Below are positions 7,997-18,277 of a DNA stretch of 64,000 nucleotides, one piece after another (the first letter of the stretch is position 1; each line of letters opens with the position of its first letter). The stretch covers positions 129,686 through 193,685 of the forward strand of contig VBLC01000035.1 of assembly GCA_005879315.1 (NCBI GenBank), given 5' to 3'. The notes under the pieces were generated by a model. The model searched no databases and was not told the DNA's origin. It saw only the letters and a list, made by a program, of their open reading frames with translations. The translations under genes and the position numbers were made by a program. The stretch is from Deltaproteobacteria bacterium (GTDB taxonomy: Bacteria > Myxococcota > Myxococcia > Myxococcales > 40CM-4-68-19).

Positions 7997-9910
7997 TTAG
8001 AGCCGAGCGCGAGCGATGACGGCGAGCGAAAAGCCCGGCAGGGGGTACTGAAAGAAGTCTTGAAGGGTGCGGTCGTCGAGGAGGTTCTTGGCTTCGAGGT
8101 CGAGCCAGAGCGGGCCGTAGGCGCGCGCGCCCAGTCCGGCGTTGAGGAGGAACTGCGAGCCCTGGAAGGACGAGCCGTACTGGTTGCGCGGCATGGCGGA
8201 GGTGAAGCTCGTTTCGGCGTAGCCCTCGAGGCGGTCGCCGCGCCGGGCGACCCGGAGGAAGAGGCGGTGCGGGGGGCGATAGGCGAGCGGCTGGTCCTGC
8301 GAGGCGCCGGGGGTGAGGTCTCTTGCCTGGAGGAAGCTGTACGATCCTTCCGCGAAGAAGCCTGCCGGCAGCGTCAAGATGATCTGCAGCTCCGCTCCGG
8401 CGATGCGCGCGTTGCCGACGTTGAAGGGCTTCACCTTCGCCGGCGGAAACAGCTGGTAGACGATCAAGTCGCGGTACGAGGACCAGAAGAGCCCGGCGCT
8501 CACCGTCAGCCGCTCGCTCCGCCAGCCTGCGCCGGCGTCGATCGACCAGGCGCGCTCGGGCCGCAGCGCCGGGTTGGGGGAGATGCCGCCCTGATCGAGG
8601 TAGAGCTCGCTGAAGCTCGGCGGTCGGAAGGAGAGTCCCCAGCCGGCGCGCAGCTCGACCGGGCTGGCCGGCCAGGGCCGCGCGAGCACCGCGAGGGCCG
8701 GGCTCAGCCCGAGCTGGCCGCCGACGCTGTCGAAACGCACCGCGGGGTGCAGCGAGATGTTGCGGCTCGCGAGCGGGACCTCGTCGCTCAGCGCAGCGGA
8801 GGCGATCGTCCGCCGACGCAGGCCGGTCTCGTCCCCGACGATGAAGTCCTCGCCAGCGGAGAATGATGCTTTGAGCCACTGCTCGGCGGGGAGAGGGCGT
8901 CCGTACTCGACCTCGGCGCGCGCAGCGGACGAGCGCTGGCCGATGCGAGGGCAGTCGGGCGCGCCGTCCTGGCATTCGCCGAATCCCTGCAGCGATTGGC
9001 CGCGCAATTCGAGCCGGTCGACCCGCCCCCAGACGCGCAACGACAGCGTCGAGTCACCGAGGATGTGCCGCAGGCGAAGCCCGGCGACACCGCCCTGGTC
9101 GAGCTCTCTCGGCCGAAGGCGATTCGGATTGGTGGCCGGGCCGGGCAGCCCCCGCTCTCCCGCCGAGCCTTGCAGGAGGATGTCCAGCTCGGAGTCGGCC
9201 GAGAGGCGCCGCGCCACTCTTGCGATCGCCGACCCGCGCAGCGCATCGGCGTTCTCCCTGACGTCGGCGAAATAGGGCGAGTCGGGAATGGATGGCGTGG
9301 ACTGCCGCGCGAAGTCGAAGTTCCCGGCGGTGCGGTCGAGCTGCAGCGCGACCAGCGCGCTGCCAGAGCCGAAAGGAGCTGCGGCATCGGCCGCCACCTG
9401 CGCCGTTCCGAACGATCCGGCCGACACCTGGGCGCCGCCGCTCGCACTCCCGCGCGCGGTCCGGGGCAACAGCTCCACCGCTCCGCCCAGCGCGCCAGCG
9501 CCGAACTGCGCCCCGAGTACGCCGCGGCTGACCACCAGCCGTTCGAGCAGCGACGCCGGAAGGGTGGCCAGGTCAACGGCGCCGCCTCCCGGCCCCTGCA
9601 GCGGGATGCCATCGAGCAGCACCAGCGACTGGTCCGCGCTCGCCCCCCGCAGCGAGAACGTGGCTGCCTGCCCGGGCCCGCCCAAAGCGTGCACGGTGAC
9701 GCCGGGAGCGGAGAGCAGCAGTTCGGAGACCGAGCGGACCTCGCCGCCAAACCGGGTCGCATCGACGACCGTGCTCTGCGCCGCGGGAGCGCGCTGCGAG
9801 CCGGCCGCCCCGACATCGATCTCCACCGGCTCGCCGTGCAGCTCGGGCTCCTGCGCGGACGCGCCCAAGGCGACGAGGACGAGCGGCAGGATGTGCCGGG
9901 ACGGCGGCAG
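7997..9910 (-). CDS. btuB: TonB-dependent vitamin B12 receptor (BtuB-like)
   Basis: An outer-membrane TonB-dependent receptor of about 637 residues, close to BtuB. After the signal peptide come a TonB-box-like segment (GEPVEIDVG) and a plug domain (SVSELLLSAPGVTV, FSLRGASADQSLVLLDGIPL, LPASLLERLVVSRGVLGAQFGAGALGG). A beta-barrel then ends in GFSLAVIARARL. The TTG at 9868 would leave only a stub of the leader. Extending to CTG at 9910 gives a complete one (LPPSRHILPLVLVALGASAQ) with GAGGGG six bases upstream, so I chose CTG. The cobalamin riboswitch ends about 50 bases before it, and the other B12 transport genes follow. Confidence 0.92.
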   Translation of the reverse strand: MPPSRHILPLVLVALGASAQEPELHGEPVEIDVGAAGSQRAPAAQSTVVDATRFGGEVRSVSELLLSAPGVTVHALGGPGQAATFSLRGASADQSLVLLDGIPLQGPGGGAVDLATLPASLLERLVVSRGVLGAQFGAGALGGAVELLPRTARGSASGGAQVSAGSFGTAQVAADAAAPFGSGSALVALQLDRTAGNFDFARQSTPSIPDSPYFADVRENADALRGSAIARVARRLSADSELDILLQGSAGERGLPGPATNPNRLRPRELDQGGVAGLRLRHILGDSTLSLRVWGRVDRLELRGQSLQGFGECQDGAPDCPRIGQRSSAARAEVEYGRPLPAEQWLKASFSAGEDFIVGDETGLRRRTIASAALSDEVPLASRNISLHPAVRFDSVGGQLGLSPALAVLARPWPASPVELRAGWGLSFRPPSFSELYLDQGGISPNPALRPERAWSIDAGAGWRSERLTVSAGLFWSSYRDLIVYQLFPPAKVKPFNVGNARIAGAELQIILTLPAGFFAEGSYSFLQARDLTPGASQDQPLAYRPPHRLFLRVARRGDRLEGYAETSFTSAMPRNQYGSSFQGSQFLLNAGLGARAYGPLWLDLEAKNLLDDRTLQDFFQYPLPGFSLAVIARARL

Positions 9911-9957
9911 GTAGCTCCCCTCTTTCTCTCGAAGAGGTGAAAGCGCTTTTTCGCCGC

Positions 9958-10115
9958 CAGGCAGGTTTCCTGGCTCCCGGGTTTGCAGCGCCCTCGCGCT
10001 GCGTGCCGTCCCACCTTCCCCGCGACTTCTCGCGAGTGGTTTTCTGGGACTGGCTGCCCGGCTACAGTGGCGGGACCGCGCCGGCTTTCGACCGGCTTCC
10101 CTCGAGGCCTCCTTC
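9958..10115 (-). ncRNA. Cobalamin (adenosylcobalamin) riboswitch
   Basis: The minus strand carries the conserved cobalamin riboswitch landmarks in order. They are GGGAAGCCGGT followed by a GCCGGC return arm (10080-10100), the core CCGCCACTG (10065-10073), the CCGGGCAGCCAG region, GGGGAAGGTGGGACGG, and finally the B12 box AGCCAGGAAACCTGCC (9960-9975). It lies immediately upstream of the BtuB-like gene, the classic position, and should repress the operon when B12 is plentiful. The 5' part overlaps the end of the ComEA-like gene, whose stop codon (10062-10064) falls within the core. No clear terminator stem with a T run follows, so control may act on translation initiation. Confidence 0.93.
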
Positions 10116-10496
10116 CGGAGGCGCCACGGCGGCGGACTTCGATGTCGCGCCCGGCTCTATCGCTTTGGCGGGCGGCGGGTCAAGAGCGGCCGGGTGCAAC
10201 GTCGTGTCGCCCGAGACCGCGAGATGCTGTTTGAGCCTCTTGACCACCCCGCGCATGCCTTTCATCCGCGCCAGCTCATCGAGGCTGGTGAAAGGCCGCT
10301 TGTCGCGCCTCTCGATGATCACCTGCGCCCGCTTCTTGCCGATGCCCGGCAAGAGGCGCAGCTCGGCTTCGCTGGCGCGGTTGATGTTGAGCACGCCGGC
10401 CATGGGCGGCTTGCCCGGTCTCTTGCGGCCGGCGTGCGCCGGCGCAGATCCATCCGTTCCGGCGGCGAGAAGCGCCGCCAACAGTGCAAGGTACAT
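10062..10496 (-). CDS. ComEA-like helix-hairpin-helix DNA-binding protein, exported
   Basis: A 144-residue protein with an N-terminal hydrophobic leader (MYLALLAALLAAG) and a helix-hairpin-helix pair. The pair reads LNINRASEAELRLLPGIGKK, AQVIIERR and FTSLDELARMKGM, which is the ComEA domain. Such proteins bind double-stranded DNA in the periplasm during uptake. The C-terminal tail after residue 105 is Pro/Ala rich. Its last 18 or so codons are the same bases that form the 5' half of the cobalamin riboswitch, so that tail is probably shaped by the RNA. No com pilus genes are nearby, so a role in competence is open. Confidence 0.82.
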   Translation of the reverse strand: MYLALLAALLAAGTDGSAPAHAGRKRPGKPPMAGVLNINRASEAELRLLPGIGKKRAQVIIERRDKRPFTSLDELARMKGMRGVVKRLKQHLAVSGDTTLHPAALDPPPAKAIEPGATSKSAAVAPPEGGLEGSRSKAGAVPPL

Positions 10497-10547
10497 GTCG
10501 AGCCTCCGCGCGCGTGGAGCGACCGTCCCTCGCGCGACAAAGTTTGG

Positions 10548-10805
10548 CTAGGCTTCGGCCCGTTGCTCCGCGGCCACGGCGAGCTGGCCCTTCTCGTTCG
10601 CGCGCCTCTCGCGATCGTCCTCCCTGATCTGGATCTTCCCTCCCAAGGGAAGGCTGTCGAGGATGATGTTGATCGATCCGTCGCGATTGAAGAAGGCGCT
10701 GCCGACGCGACTCCAGATGCGCGGCTTGCCTTCGCCACGGTCGATGATGTTGTACGCCGCCCAAGGCTTGCGCCCGCCGCCCCCCGAAGACTGCTGTTGT
10801 TCCAT
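10548..10805 (-). CDS. Small conserved protein of unknown function, 85 aa
   Basis: The protein starts at the ATG at 10805 (MEQQQSSGGGG). It has a flexible Gly-rich head and a compact segment reading KPRIWSRVGSAFFNRDGSIN followed by ILDSLPLGGKIQIRE, then a charged tail. That pattern (trp-Thr/Ser-Arg-hydrophobic, then Asn-x-Asp-Gly-Ser) looks like a small single-domain family. I believe it occurs in other myxobacteria, but I cannot name a function. A longer reading from 11066 exists but its extra part is Arg/Ser-rich and spans a 178-base AT-containing spacer, so I reject it. Confidence 0.7.
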   Translation of the reverse strand: MEQQQSSGGGGRKPWAAYNIIDRGEGKPRIWSRVGSAFFNRDGSINIILDSLPLGGKIQIREDDRERRANEKGQLAVAAEQRAEA

Positions 10806-10951
10806 GCTCCCTCCCTGCGCCGCGTGCGTGCGGCGCCTGGTGGAAGAGAGGAGCATGCGGCGTGCCAGAAGGACTTCCCTCTGTGCGCGGCGTTGCCGAT
10901 CTCGAAATGGGCGCCCGGATCGAGACCACCCGGCCCAGTCCGGGACGCTGC

Positions 10952-10978
10952 GGCGAAAAATAATTATTTTTTTTCGCC
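10952..10978. terminator. AT-rich hairpin after the DUF3467 gene
   Basis: GGCGAAAAA at 10952-10960 pairs with TTTTTCGCC at 10970-10978 around a TAATTATTT-type loop. It lies six bases beyond the stop of the DUF3467 gene (minus strand). The A and T runs form part of the stem instead of trailing it, so this is not a textbook intrinsic terminator. It is strikingly AT-rich for this window. Transcript termination is the simplest reading. Confidence 0.4.
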
Positions 10979-10983
10979 CCGCG

Positions 10984-11292
10984 CTAGTGGGGCATGCCGG
11001 TGATGGGGTGCGGGACCGGGCCCGAGATGTCGATCTTCCCGAACTGTGCCTCGTACCTGGTGACATTGTCCTGCAGCGCGTGCAGGAACCGCTTCATGTG
11101 CTTGGGGCTGTTGATGATCCGCGCCCGCACCACCGCCTTGGGCGCCTGCGGCTGCACGTAGATGAAGTCGATGACGAACTCCGTCTCGTTGTGGTTCACC
11201 ATCGCCATGTTCACGTACATCCCCAGCGCGGTGGCCTCATCGAGCTGGAGCTGGATCTGCACCTGGGGGGCGGCGGGGGTCTCGACCGGCAT
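10984..11292 (-). CDS. DUF3467 family protein
   Basis: A 102-residue protein starting at the ATG at 11292 behind a strong ribosome site (GGAGGAG). The features YVNMAMVNHNETEFVIDFIY (20-residue core), RARIINSPKHMKRFLHALQDN and YEAQFGKI match the small DUF3467 family, which has no known function and is usually a single domain. The longer reading to 12105 runs antisense through the esterase and glpK-side gene and is not credible. It is divergent from the esterase gene, with a 60-base spacer. Confidence 0.88.
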   Translation of the reverse strand: MPVETPAAPQVQIQLQLDEATALGMYVNMAMVNHNETEFVIDFIYVQPQAPKAVVRARIINSPKHMKRFLHALQDNVTRYEAQFGKIDISGPVPHPITGMPH

Positions 11293-11352
11293 CTTTGATC
11301 TCCTCCGGCGCGCTTGTAGCACGGCGCCGGGTCTGCTATCGCCGCGCGACGC

Positions 11353-12116
11353 ATGGCTGGAGCGGCCGACCCATTCTTTCTCGGCGATGGGCCCGATGCG
11401 TGCCTCCTCCTGCACGGACTGACCGGCTCGCCGGCCGAGATGCGGCCGGTGGGAGAGGCGCTGGCCGCCGCCGGATTTCGCGCGCTCGGTCCGCTCTTGC
11501 CAGGCCACGGGACGACACCGGACGATCTCGACGCCACCACTCGCGAGGACATGCTCGAGGCGGCGCGCAGCGCGCTCCTTTCGCTGCAGGGATCGCGGCG
11601 CCTCTTTCTTTGTGGGCTGTCGATGGGCGCGCTCCTCGCGGTCCACCTCGCGGCGCGGAGCTGGGCGCGCGAAGGGCTGCCCGACCTGAGCGCCCTCGGC
11701 CTGCTCGCGCCGGCGATCGAATTCAGCGGGATGACCTGGGTCTTCACCAACGTCGTGGGGCGGATGCCCGCCTTCCCGCTGATCCTCAAGAAAGGCCCGC
11801 GGGACATCGAGCGGCCCGACGAGCGGGGAGTCGAGGGCGCCTACTCGGCCGTGCCGATGCGCTGGGGAGCAGAGCTGCGCCAGCTTTCCAAGGAGGCGCT
11901 GGCGCTGGCGAAGCGAGTTCGCGCCCCGGCGCTCATCCTCCAGGGCGCGCTCGACCACACAGTTGCGCCCGCCGGCTCGCGCAGGCTGGCGCGCGCTCTC
12001 GGCTCGACCCGCGTCGAAGTGCAGATCCTCCCCGAGAGCGGACATGTCCTCCCGCTCGACCGCGAGAGCGGCGAAGTCTGCCGCAGCGTGGTCCGGTTCT
12101 TCCAAGGAGCGAGCTG

Positions 12117-12117
<1 letters not shown>
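11353..12117 (+). CDS. Alpha/beta hydrolase (carboxylesterase / monoacylglycerol-lipase type)
   Basis: A 254-residue cytoplasmic hydrolase. It has the oxyanion-loop motif LLLHGLTGSP (18-27), PGHG (50-53), the nucleophile elbow CGLSMG with Ser90, the acid in LQGALDHTV, and the catalytic His in SGHVLPLDRE. This is the arrangement of small carboxylesterases such as Est30. Its TGA overlaps the glpK ATG by one base. A role releasing glycerol from esters to feed GlpK is attractive but is inferred only from that neighbour. Confidence 0.88.
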
Positions 12118-13595
<1,478 letters not shown>

Positions 13596-13599
13596 CGGG

Positions 13600-13965
13600 C
13601 TAGCCGGCGGCGAGCTGGATCCGGATGATCATCTCGATCAGCCGGCGGATGCGCGGATCGAGATCGACGAACTCGACGCCGATGCCGGCCTCCTTTCCCT
13701 GCGCCACGCGGACGATGCGGGCCGTGCCGGCGATGACGTTCTCCTCGCCCGCCTCGAGGCGGAAGGAGACGAGCTCGCCCACCTGGCGGGAGGCGCCCTC
13801 GAGGTTCAAGCCATCGCCCCGGATGAACATGCCGCTCTCGCTGATGTTGCCGGCGCAGGCGGAGAGGAACTCCTGCACGGACGGGAAGCGCAGGGTGACC
13901 GGCATGTCGATCGGCGCGCGCGGGGCGCGCAGCCGACCCGGGCCGCTCTCGTCGTCGGAAGCCAC
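13600..13965 (-). CDS. PilZ-domain protein (myxobacterial paralogue type)
   Basis: A single-domain protein of 121 residues. It has the Arg-rich segment RLRAPRAP near the N terminus and NISESGMFIRG, corresponding to the D/N-x-S-x-x-G element of PilZ. VSFRLEAGEENVIAGTARIV and GIGVEFVDLDPRIRRLIEM follow. PilZ proteins bind cyclic di-GMP. The first Arg motif here is RAPRA instead of a clean RxxxR, so c-di-GMP binding is not assured. The stop lies four bases from the convergent glpK stop. Confidence 0.88.
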   Translation of the reverse strand: MASDDESGPGRLRAPRAPIDMPVTLRFPSVQEFLSACAGNISESGMFIRGDGLNLEGASRQVGELVSFRLEAGEENVIAGTARIVRVAQGKEAGIGVEFVDLDPRIRRLIEMIIRIQLAAG

Positions 13966-13974
13966 GATTTCATG

Positions 13975-15300
13975 TTACTGGAAAAGTGCGGTCATCGCCT
14001 CCCCCACGCTGGAGACGCCGCACAGTTCCAGCGGCGCGTCCCGCGTGCGCATTCGGTTGGTCTGCGGCAGAACGCAGCGGGTAAAGCCGAGTTGCGCTCC
14101 TTCGGCGAGCCGCTGCTCGATCTGGCCAACTGCGCGAATCTCTCCCGCGAGCCCGATCTCGCCGACCACCAGCGTGCCCGCCGAGATGCACTCGTCGCGC
14201 AGGCTGGAGGCCAGCGCGGCCGCGATCGCCAGGTCTCCGGCGGGCTCGGGCAGCGCCGCGCCACCGGCGACGCTGACGTAGATGTCCTTGTCGGCCAGGA
14301 CGAGCCCTTCCTTCCGCTCGAGAACTGCGGTGAGCAGCGCCACGCGAGCGCCGTCGACGCCGATGGCGGTGCGCCGCGGCGACCCGCCCGAAGAAGAGTC
14401 GGCGACCAGCGCTTGCACCTCGACCAGCAAGGGACGCGTGCCGCTCATGGTCGCCACCACCGCGCTGCCGGCCGCATCGCGTGGCCGCTCGGCGAGAAAG
14501 AGCGCGCTCGGATTGGGCACCTCGACCAACCCTTCCGATTTCATCTCGAAGACGCCGATCTCGTTGGTCGAACCGAAGCGGTTCTTGTGCGCGCGCAGCA
14601 CGCGGTAGGCGTGGCTCCGGTCGCCCTCGAAAAAGAGGACGGCGTCGACCAGGTGCTCGAGCACGCGCGGGCCGGCGATCGATCCCTCCTTGGTGACGTG
14701 CCCGACGATGATGACCGGCGTGCCCGTCTCCTTGGCGTAGGCCGCGAGGCGATGGCCGACTTCGCGCACCTGCGTGACCGAGCCGCAGGCGCTGTCCAGG
14801 TTGCGCAGCGCCAGGGTCTGGATCGAATCGACCGCCAGGATTCGCGGCCGCAGCTTCCGAGCGTGCTCCAGGGCTGCCTCGGCATCCGTCTCGGCCGCAA
14901 GGTAGAGCGCCGGCGAGAGCGTGCCGAGCCGCTCGCCGCGCAGCCGGATCTGCTGCAGCGACTCCTCGCCGCTGACGTAGAGAACTTGCCCCAGCTGCGA
15001 GAGGCGGTGCAGCGCCGAGAGCAAGAGCGTGCTCTTGCCGATGCCGGGATCTCCCGCCAGGAGCACCACCGCGCCCGGAACGAGGCCGCCGCCGAGCGCG
15101 CGGTCCAGCTCGCCGATGCCGGTCCGATCGCGATGTCCCGCTTCCAGCGGCACCTGATCGATGGGCACGACAGCGCGCAGCGGAGGCCGGGCTGCTTCCT
15201 CGAAGACGGAGGCGAACGCGCTGCAGCCGGGACATTTGCCGAACCACTTCGCCGTGCGGTAGCCGCACTCGCGACAGACATGCTGGAGAGCCGCTTTCAT
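13975..15300 (-). CDS. radA: DNA repair protein RadA (Sms)
   Basis: RadA is a RecA-like branch-migration helicase in recombination repair. The 441 residues begin with the C4 zinc finger (Cys9, Cys12, Cys23, Cys26). Walker A GDPGIGKST (83-91), ILAVDSIQT, the RadA-specific motif KNRFGSTNEIG, and a C-terminal Lon-like domain (AIGVDGARVALLTAVLERKE) ending in GEAMTALFQ follow. The ATG at 15300 places the zinc finger at the N terminus as in the family. The longer reading upstream runs antisense through gpsA. Confidence 0.97.
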   Translation of the reverse strand: MKAALQHVCRECGYRTAKWFGKCPGCSAFASVFEEAARPPLRAVVPIDQVPLEAGHRDRTGIGELDRALGGGLVPGAVVLLAGDPGIGKSTLLLSALHRLSQLGQVLYVSGEESLQQIRLRGERLGTLSPALYLAAETDAEAALEHARKLRPRILAVDSIQTLALRNLDSACGSVTQVREVGHRLAAYAKETGTPVIIVGHVTKEGSIAGPRVLEHLVDAVLFFEGDRSHAYRVLRAHKNRFGSTNEIGVFEMKSEGLVEVPNPSALFLAERPRDAAGSAVVATMSGTRPLLVEVQALVADSSSGGSPRRTAIGVDGARVALLTAVLERKEGLVLADKDIYVSVAGGAALPEPAGDLAIAAALASSLRDECISAGTLVVGEIGLAGEIRAVGQIEQRLAEGAQLGFTRCVLPQTNRMRTRDAPLELCGVSSVGEAMTALFQ

Positions 15301-15409
15301 GTCCCTCACTGTGCCAGGGGGGTCCGACATCGCGACCCCCGCGCTGTGCGCTTGCAGCTTGCGTGCCCCGCGCTGGCCTTGCGGCTGGAGGACCGGGCAT
15401 GATGGGCGC

Positions 15410-16417
15410 ATGCGCGCGGCGGTGATCGGTGGAGGCAGCTGGGGCACCGCGCTCGCCTCCGTGCTCGGCGGCAACGGCCACGAGACCGTCGTCTGGGCGC
15501 ACGCCCCGGACGTCGCGCGCGCGCTTTCCGAGAGGCACGAGAACCCCAAATACCTGCCCGGCCTCGCGCTGCCCGACAAAGTTCGCGGAACCATCGACCT
15601 CGCCGAAGCCCTGCGCGGAGCGGAGCTGGTCGTGGCGGTCAATCCCTCGCACGTCACTCGCGCAGTGATGGCCGAGGCGCTGCCCTCGCTCCCGCGCGCG
15701 ACGCCAATCGTCTGCGCCACCAAGGGCATCGAGAACGACTCGCTCCTCACCATGTACGAAGTTCTCGAGGAGGTGCTTCCGCCAGAGATGCATCCTTATC
15801 TCTGCTGCCTGTCGGGGCCTTCCTTCGCCAAGGAAACCATCAAGCGCATGCCGACGGCGGTGGTCGTCGCCTCGCCCTGGGAGAAGCTGGCGCAGAAGGT
15901 GCAGCGGATCTTTTCCAACGACTACTTCCGCGTCTACACCTCGATCGACGTCGCCGGCGTGGAGCTGGGCGGCTCGCTCAAGAACGTCTGCGCCATTGCC
16001 GCCGGCATCTCCGACGGGATGGGTTTCGGCAACAACACGCGAGCGGCGATCATGACCCGCGGGCTGGCCGAGCTGGTGCGGCTGGCGGTGAGGAAGGGCG
16101 CAAATCCTCTGACGCTCTCGGGCCTGGCGGGGATGGGCGACCTGGTCCTCACCTGCACCGGCGAGCTGTCGCGAAATCGGACCGTGGGTCTCGGGCTGGG
16201 CCGGGGGCAGAGCCTCGAGGAGACGCTGGCGGGGATGAACCAGGTGGCCGAAGGAGTGCGGACCGCAAAGAGCGCGCACGACCTCGCCCGCAAGCTGGGC
16301 GTGGAGATGCCCCTCCACGAAGCCATCTATTCCATTCTCTACGAAGGACTCGCGCCCAAGTCCGCGCTGGCGTCGCTCACTTCGCGAGAGCTGAGGTCGG
16401 AGTTTCAACTTCACTGA
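15410..16417 (+). CDS. gpsA: Glycerol-3-phosphate dehydrogenase [NAD(P)+]
   Basis: This enzyme interconverts dihydroxyacetone phosphate and sn-glycerol-3-phosphate for phospholipid synthesis. The 335 residues are the normal length. They contain the dinucleotide fold AAVIGGGSWGTALAS (3-17), NPSHVTR, TKGIE, LSGPSFAKE, the catalytic Lys in GGSLKNVCAIAAG, NTRAAIMTRGL, and GLAGMGDLVLTCTGELSRNR (20 residues). I take the ATG at 15410, since an upstream GTG or ATG at 15299 would add an unrelated segment. The last 41 bases overlap the convergent membrane-protein gene. Confidence 0.97.
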   Translation: MRAAVIGGGSWGTALASVLGGNGHETVVWAHAPDVARALSERHENPKYLPGLALPDKVRGTIDLAEALRGAELVVAVNPSHVTRAVMAEALPSLPRATPIVCATKGIENDSLLTMYEVLEEVLPPEMHPYLCCLSGPSFAKETIKRMPTAVVVASPWEKLAQKVQRIFSNDYFRVYTSIDVAGVELGGSLKNVCAIAAGISDGMGFGNNTRAAIMTRGLAELVRLAVRKGANPLTLSGLAGMGDLVLTCTGELSRNRTVGLGLGRGQSLEETLAGMNQVAEGVRTAKSAHDLARKLGVEMPLHEAIYSILYEGLAPKSALASLTSRELRSEFQLH

Positions 16418-17288
16418 CTTCGAGATACCCGAGCAGGTGCGAGGAGGCGGCCAGGATCACGGGCCGGAAGAACAGGTTCAAGATCGGGGTCGCCATCAGC
16501 GCCGCCGTGCTCAGCGCGAAGCCCACCGAGATGAACTTGTTCTGCTCCATGAGATGGATCTCGCCGCGCGAATCCATCGCCAGCCGGTCGCAGAGCCGCG
16601 CGAACTTGTGCAGCGGCCTGCCGATGATCGGCAGCTTCTCGGCGGCGCGGTCGAGCAGCCGCACGAACCAGGGCGAAGGCGCAGCGTGGTCGCGAGCGAC
16701 GGAGGCCCGCACCGTCTCGCCCGGCCGCAGCACCTGCGCATCGTCGAAGGCGTCGGCGACCACCCAATGGATTCCCCAGGCGGCGACGACGATGTTGGAG
16801 AGCCAGGGGCCGATGCCCGGCAGGATGCGCGGCACCAGCGCGAAGGGAATGACCCCGACTGCGACGATCAGCGCCTGACGGATCAGGCGGCCGATCAGCA
16901 TGCCCATCGGCATCTCGCGCGGGCCGCAGGCGCCGAAGCCGAGACGCCAGCGCACCATCGCGCCGAGCCGCGCATAGTGGTTGGCGAAGACCAGGGAAGG
17001 CAGCGGGGCGAGCAGGGCGAAGATCTTGTAGAAGGCGCCCAACCAGCCGAGCCAGCCGGGAGTGTCGTTCGAGACGGTGGCGAAGAGCGCGCAAAAAGCG
17101 CCGAGGACTGCGGCAGGCATGAGCGCCTCGGCGAGGAGGCCGCTGTCGCTGAGGAGAATCCGCGCTCCCGCCAGCGGCTGGGCGAACCCGTAGAGCGTCT
17201 GCTCGACACGCAGCGCCGGCGGCGGCCCCGGCCGCATGAAGGCGCGGAGCCGCGACCAGAGCTCTCGTGGTGATCCGAGGCGCCTCAC
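16377..17288 (-). CDS. Integral membrane protein, unknown function
   Basis: A 303-residue protein with four to six hydrophobic segments (for example [54 protein letters not shown] and the C-terminal [20 protein letters not shown]). There is a basic and acidic loop between them. Its overall layout resembles EI24/CysZ-type membrane proteins, but I see no diagnostic motif. It overlaps the threonine-dehydratase-like stop by four bases (17285-17288), so it is probably the last gene of the branched-chain amino-acid operon. Confidence 0.72.
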   Translation of the reverse strand: MRRLGSPRELWSRLRAFMRPGPPPALRVEQTLYGFAQPLAGARILLSDSGLLAEALMPAAVLGAFCALFATVSNDTPGWLGWLGAFYKIFALLAPLPSLVFANHYARLGAMVRWRLGFGACGPREMPMGMLIGRLIRQALIVAVGVIPFALVPRILPGIGPWLSNIVVAAWGIHWVVADAFDDAQVLRPGETVRASVARDHAAPSPWFVRLLDRAAEKLPIIGRPLHKFARLCDRLAMDSRGEIHLMEQNKFISVGFALSTAALMATPILNLFFRPVILAASSHLLGYLEVSEVETPTSALAK

Positions 17289-18265
17289 AGTTCGCGCGCG
17301 AGCACTTTGCGCAGCGTCTCCTGATCGACGTTCGCTCCGGAAATGCAGATGGCCACCGATTTCCCCGCCAGCGTCTCGCGCAGGGCGAAGAGGCCGGCGA
17401 GCCCCGCCGCGCCTGCGCCCTCGGCCAGATTGTGCGTCGTGCGCAAGAGCAGGCGGATGGCGTCGGCGATCGCGCTTTCGGCTACCTTGACGAATCCGGT
17501 CAGTCCTTCGAGGAGAGGAGCGAAGGTCATCTCGTAGGTGTTCCGAGTGGCGAGCCCGTCGGCGAAGGTCCTCGCGCTCGCGGAGGTGACCGGCTTGCCG
17601 GCGTGCCAGGAGTCGTGGATGGCGGAGGCCTTCTCCGCCTGCACTCCATAGATCTGCATCCCGGGCCGCATCGCCCGCAAGACCGTCAGCGCGCCGACGG
17701 CCTGCGAGCCGCCGCCCACCGACAGGACCATCGCGTCGAGCGCCGGCTGCTGCTCGATGATCTCCAGCGTCATCGTGCCGGCTCCGGCGATGACGTGGCG
17801 GTTGTTGGTGGAGTGGACCAGCGTCATGCCGCGCTCTTTGACCAGCCGATCGGCGACAGCGGCGGCCGCGTCGTAGTCGTCGCCCTCCTCGATCAGCTCC
17901 GCGCCGAAGCCGCGCATCGCTTCGTTCTTCTCCGGATTGTTGGCGCGCGGGACGCAGATGCAGACGGGGATGTGCAGCGCCTGTCCGGCCCAGGCCAGGC
18001 CGGCGCCGTGGTTGCCGCGCGTGGCGCCGACGACGCCGCGCTTCTTCTCCTCCGCGGAGAGCGCGGTGAGCGCGGCCAGGGCATTGCGCGCCTTGAAGGC
18101 CTGGGTGGGCTGGTGGTTCTCGTGCTTGACCCAGACCTTGATGCCGTAGCCGACCGCCTCCTCCAGCGGCGGATAGCGCCGCAAGGGCGTCCGCGGGAGC
18201 AAGTCGCGGATGCGCTTTCTTGCCTGCAGGACGTCCGCGATGGTGATGGGCCAGGCCGAGGTCAC
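17285..18265 (-). CDS. Threonine dehydratase-like PLP enzyme (fold type II)
   Basis: A 326-residue pyridoxal-phosphate enzyme with the Schiff-base Lys58 in [10 protein letters not shown], the phosphate-binding loop [24 protein letters not shown], and a C-terminal SGANVD that contacts the cofactor ring. The C-terminal ACT domain of biosynthetic IlvA is absent, so it resembles catabolic threonine/serine dehydratases, which convert Thr to 2-oxobutyrate. The same class includes hydroxyaspartate lyases and racemases, so substrate is not fixed. Position after the LivF gene suggests use of amino acids imported by that transporter. Confidence 0.88.
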   Translation of the reverse strand: MTSAWPITIADVLQARKRIRDLLPRTPLRRYPPLEEAVGYGIKVWVKHENHQPTQAFKARNALAALTALSAEEKKRGVVGATRGNHGAGLAWAGQALHIPVCICVPRANNPEKNEAMRGFGAELIEEGDDYDAAAAVADRLVKERGMTLVHSTNNRHVIAGAGTMTLEIIEQQPALDAMVLSVGGGSQAVGALTVLRAMRPGMQIYGVQAEKASAIHDSWHAGKPVTSASARTFADGLATRNTYEMTFAPLLEGLTGFVKVAESAIADAIRLLLRTTHNLAEGAGAAGLAGLFALRETLAGKSVAICISGANVDQETLRKVLAREL

Positions 18266-18277
18266 GGGGCGGGCAGT

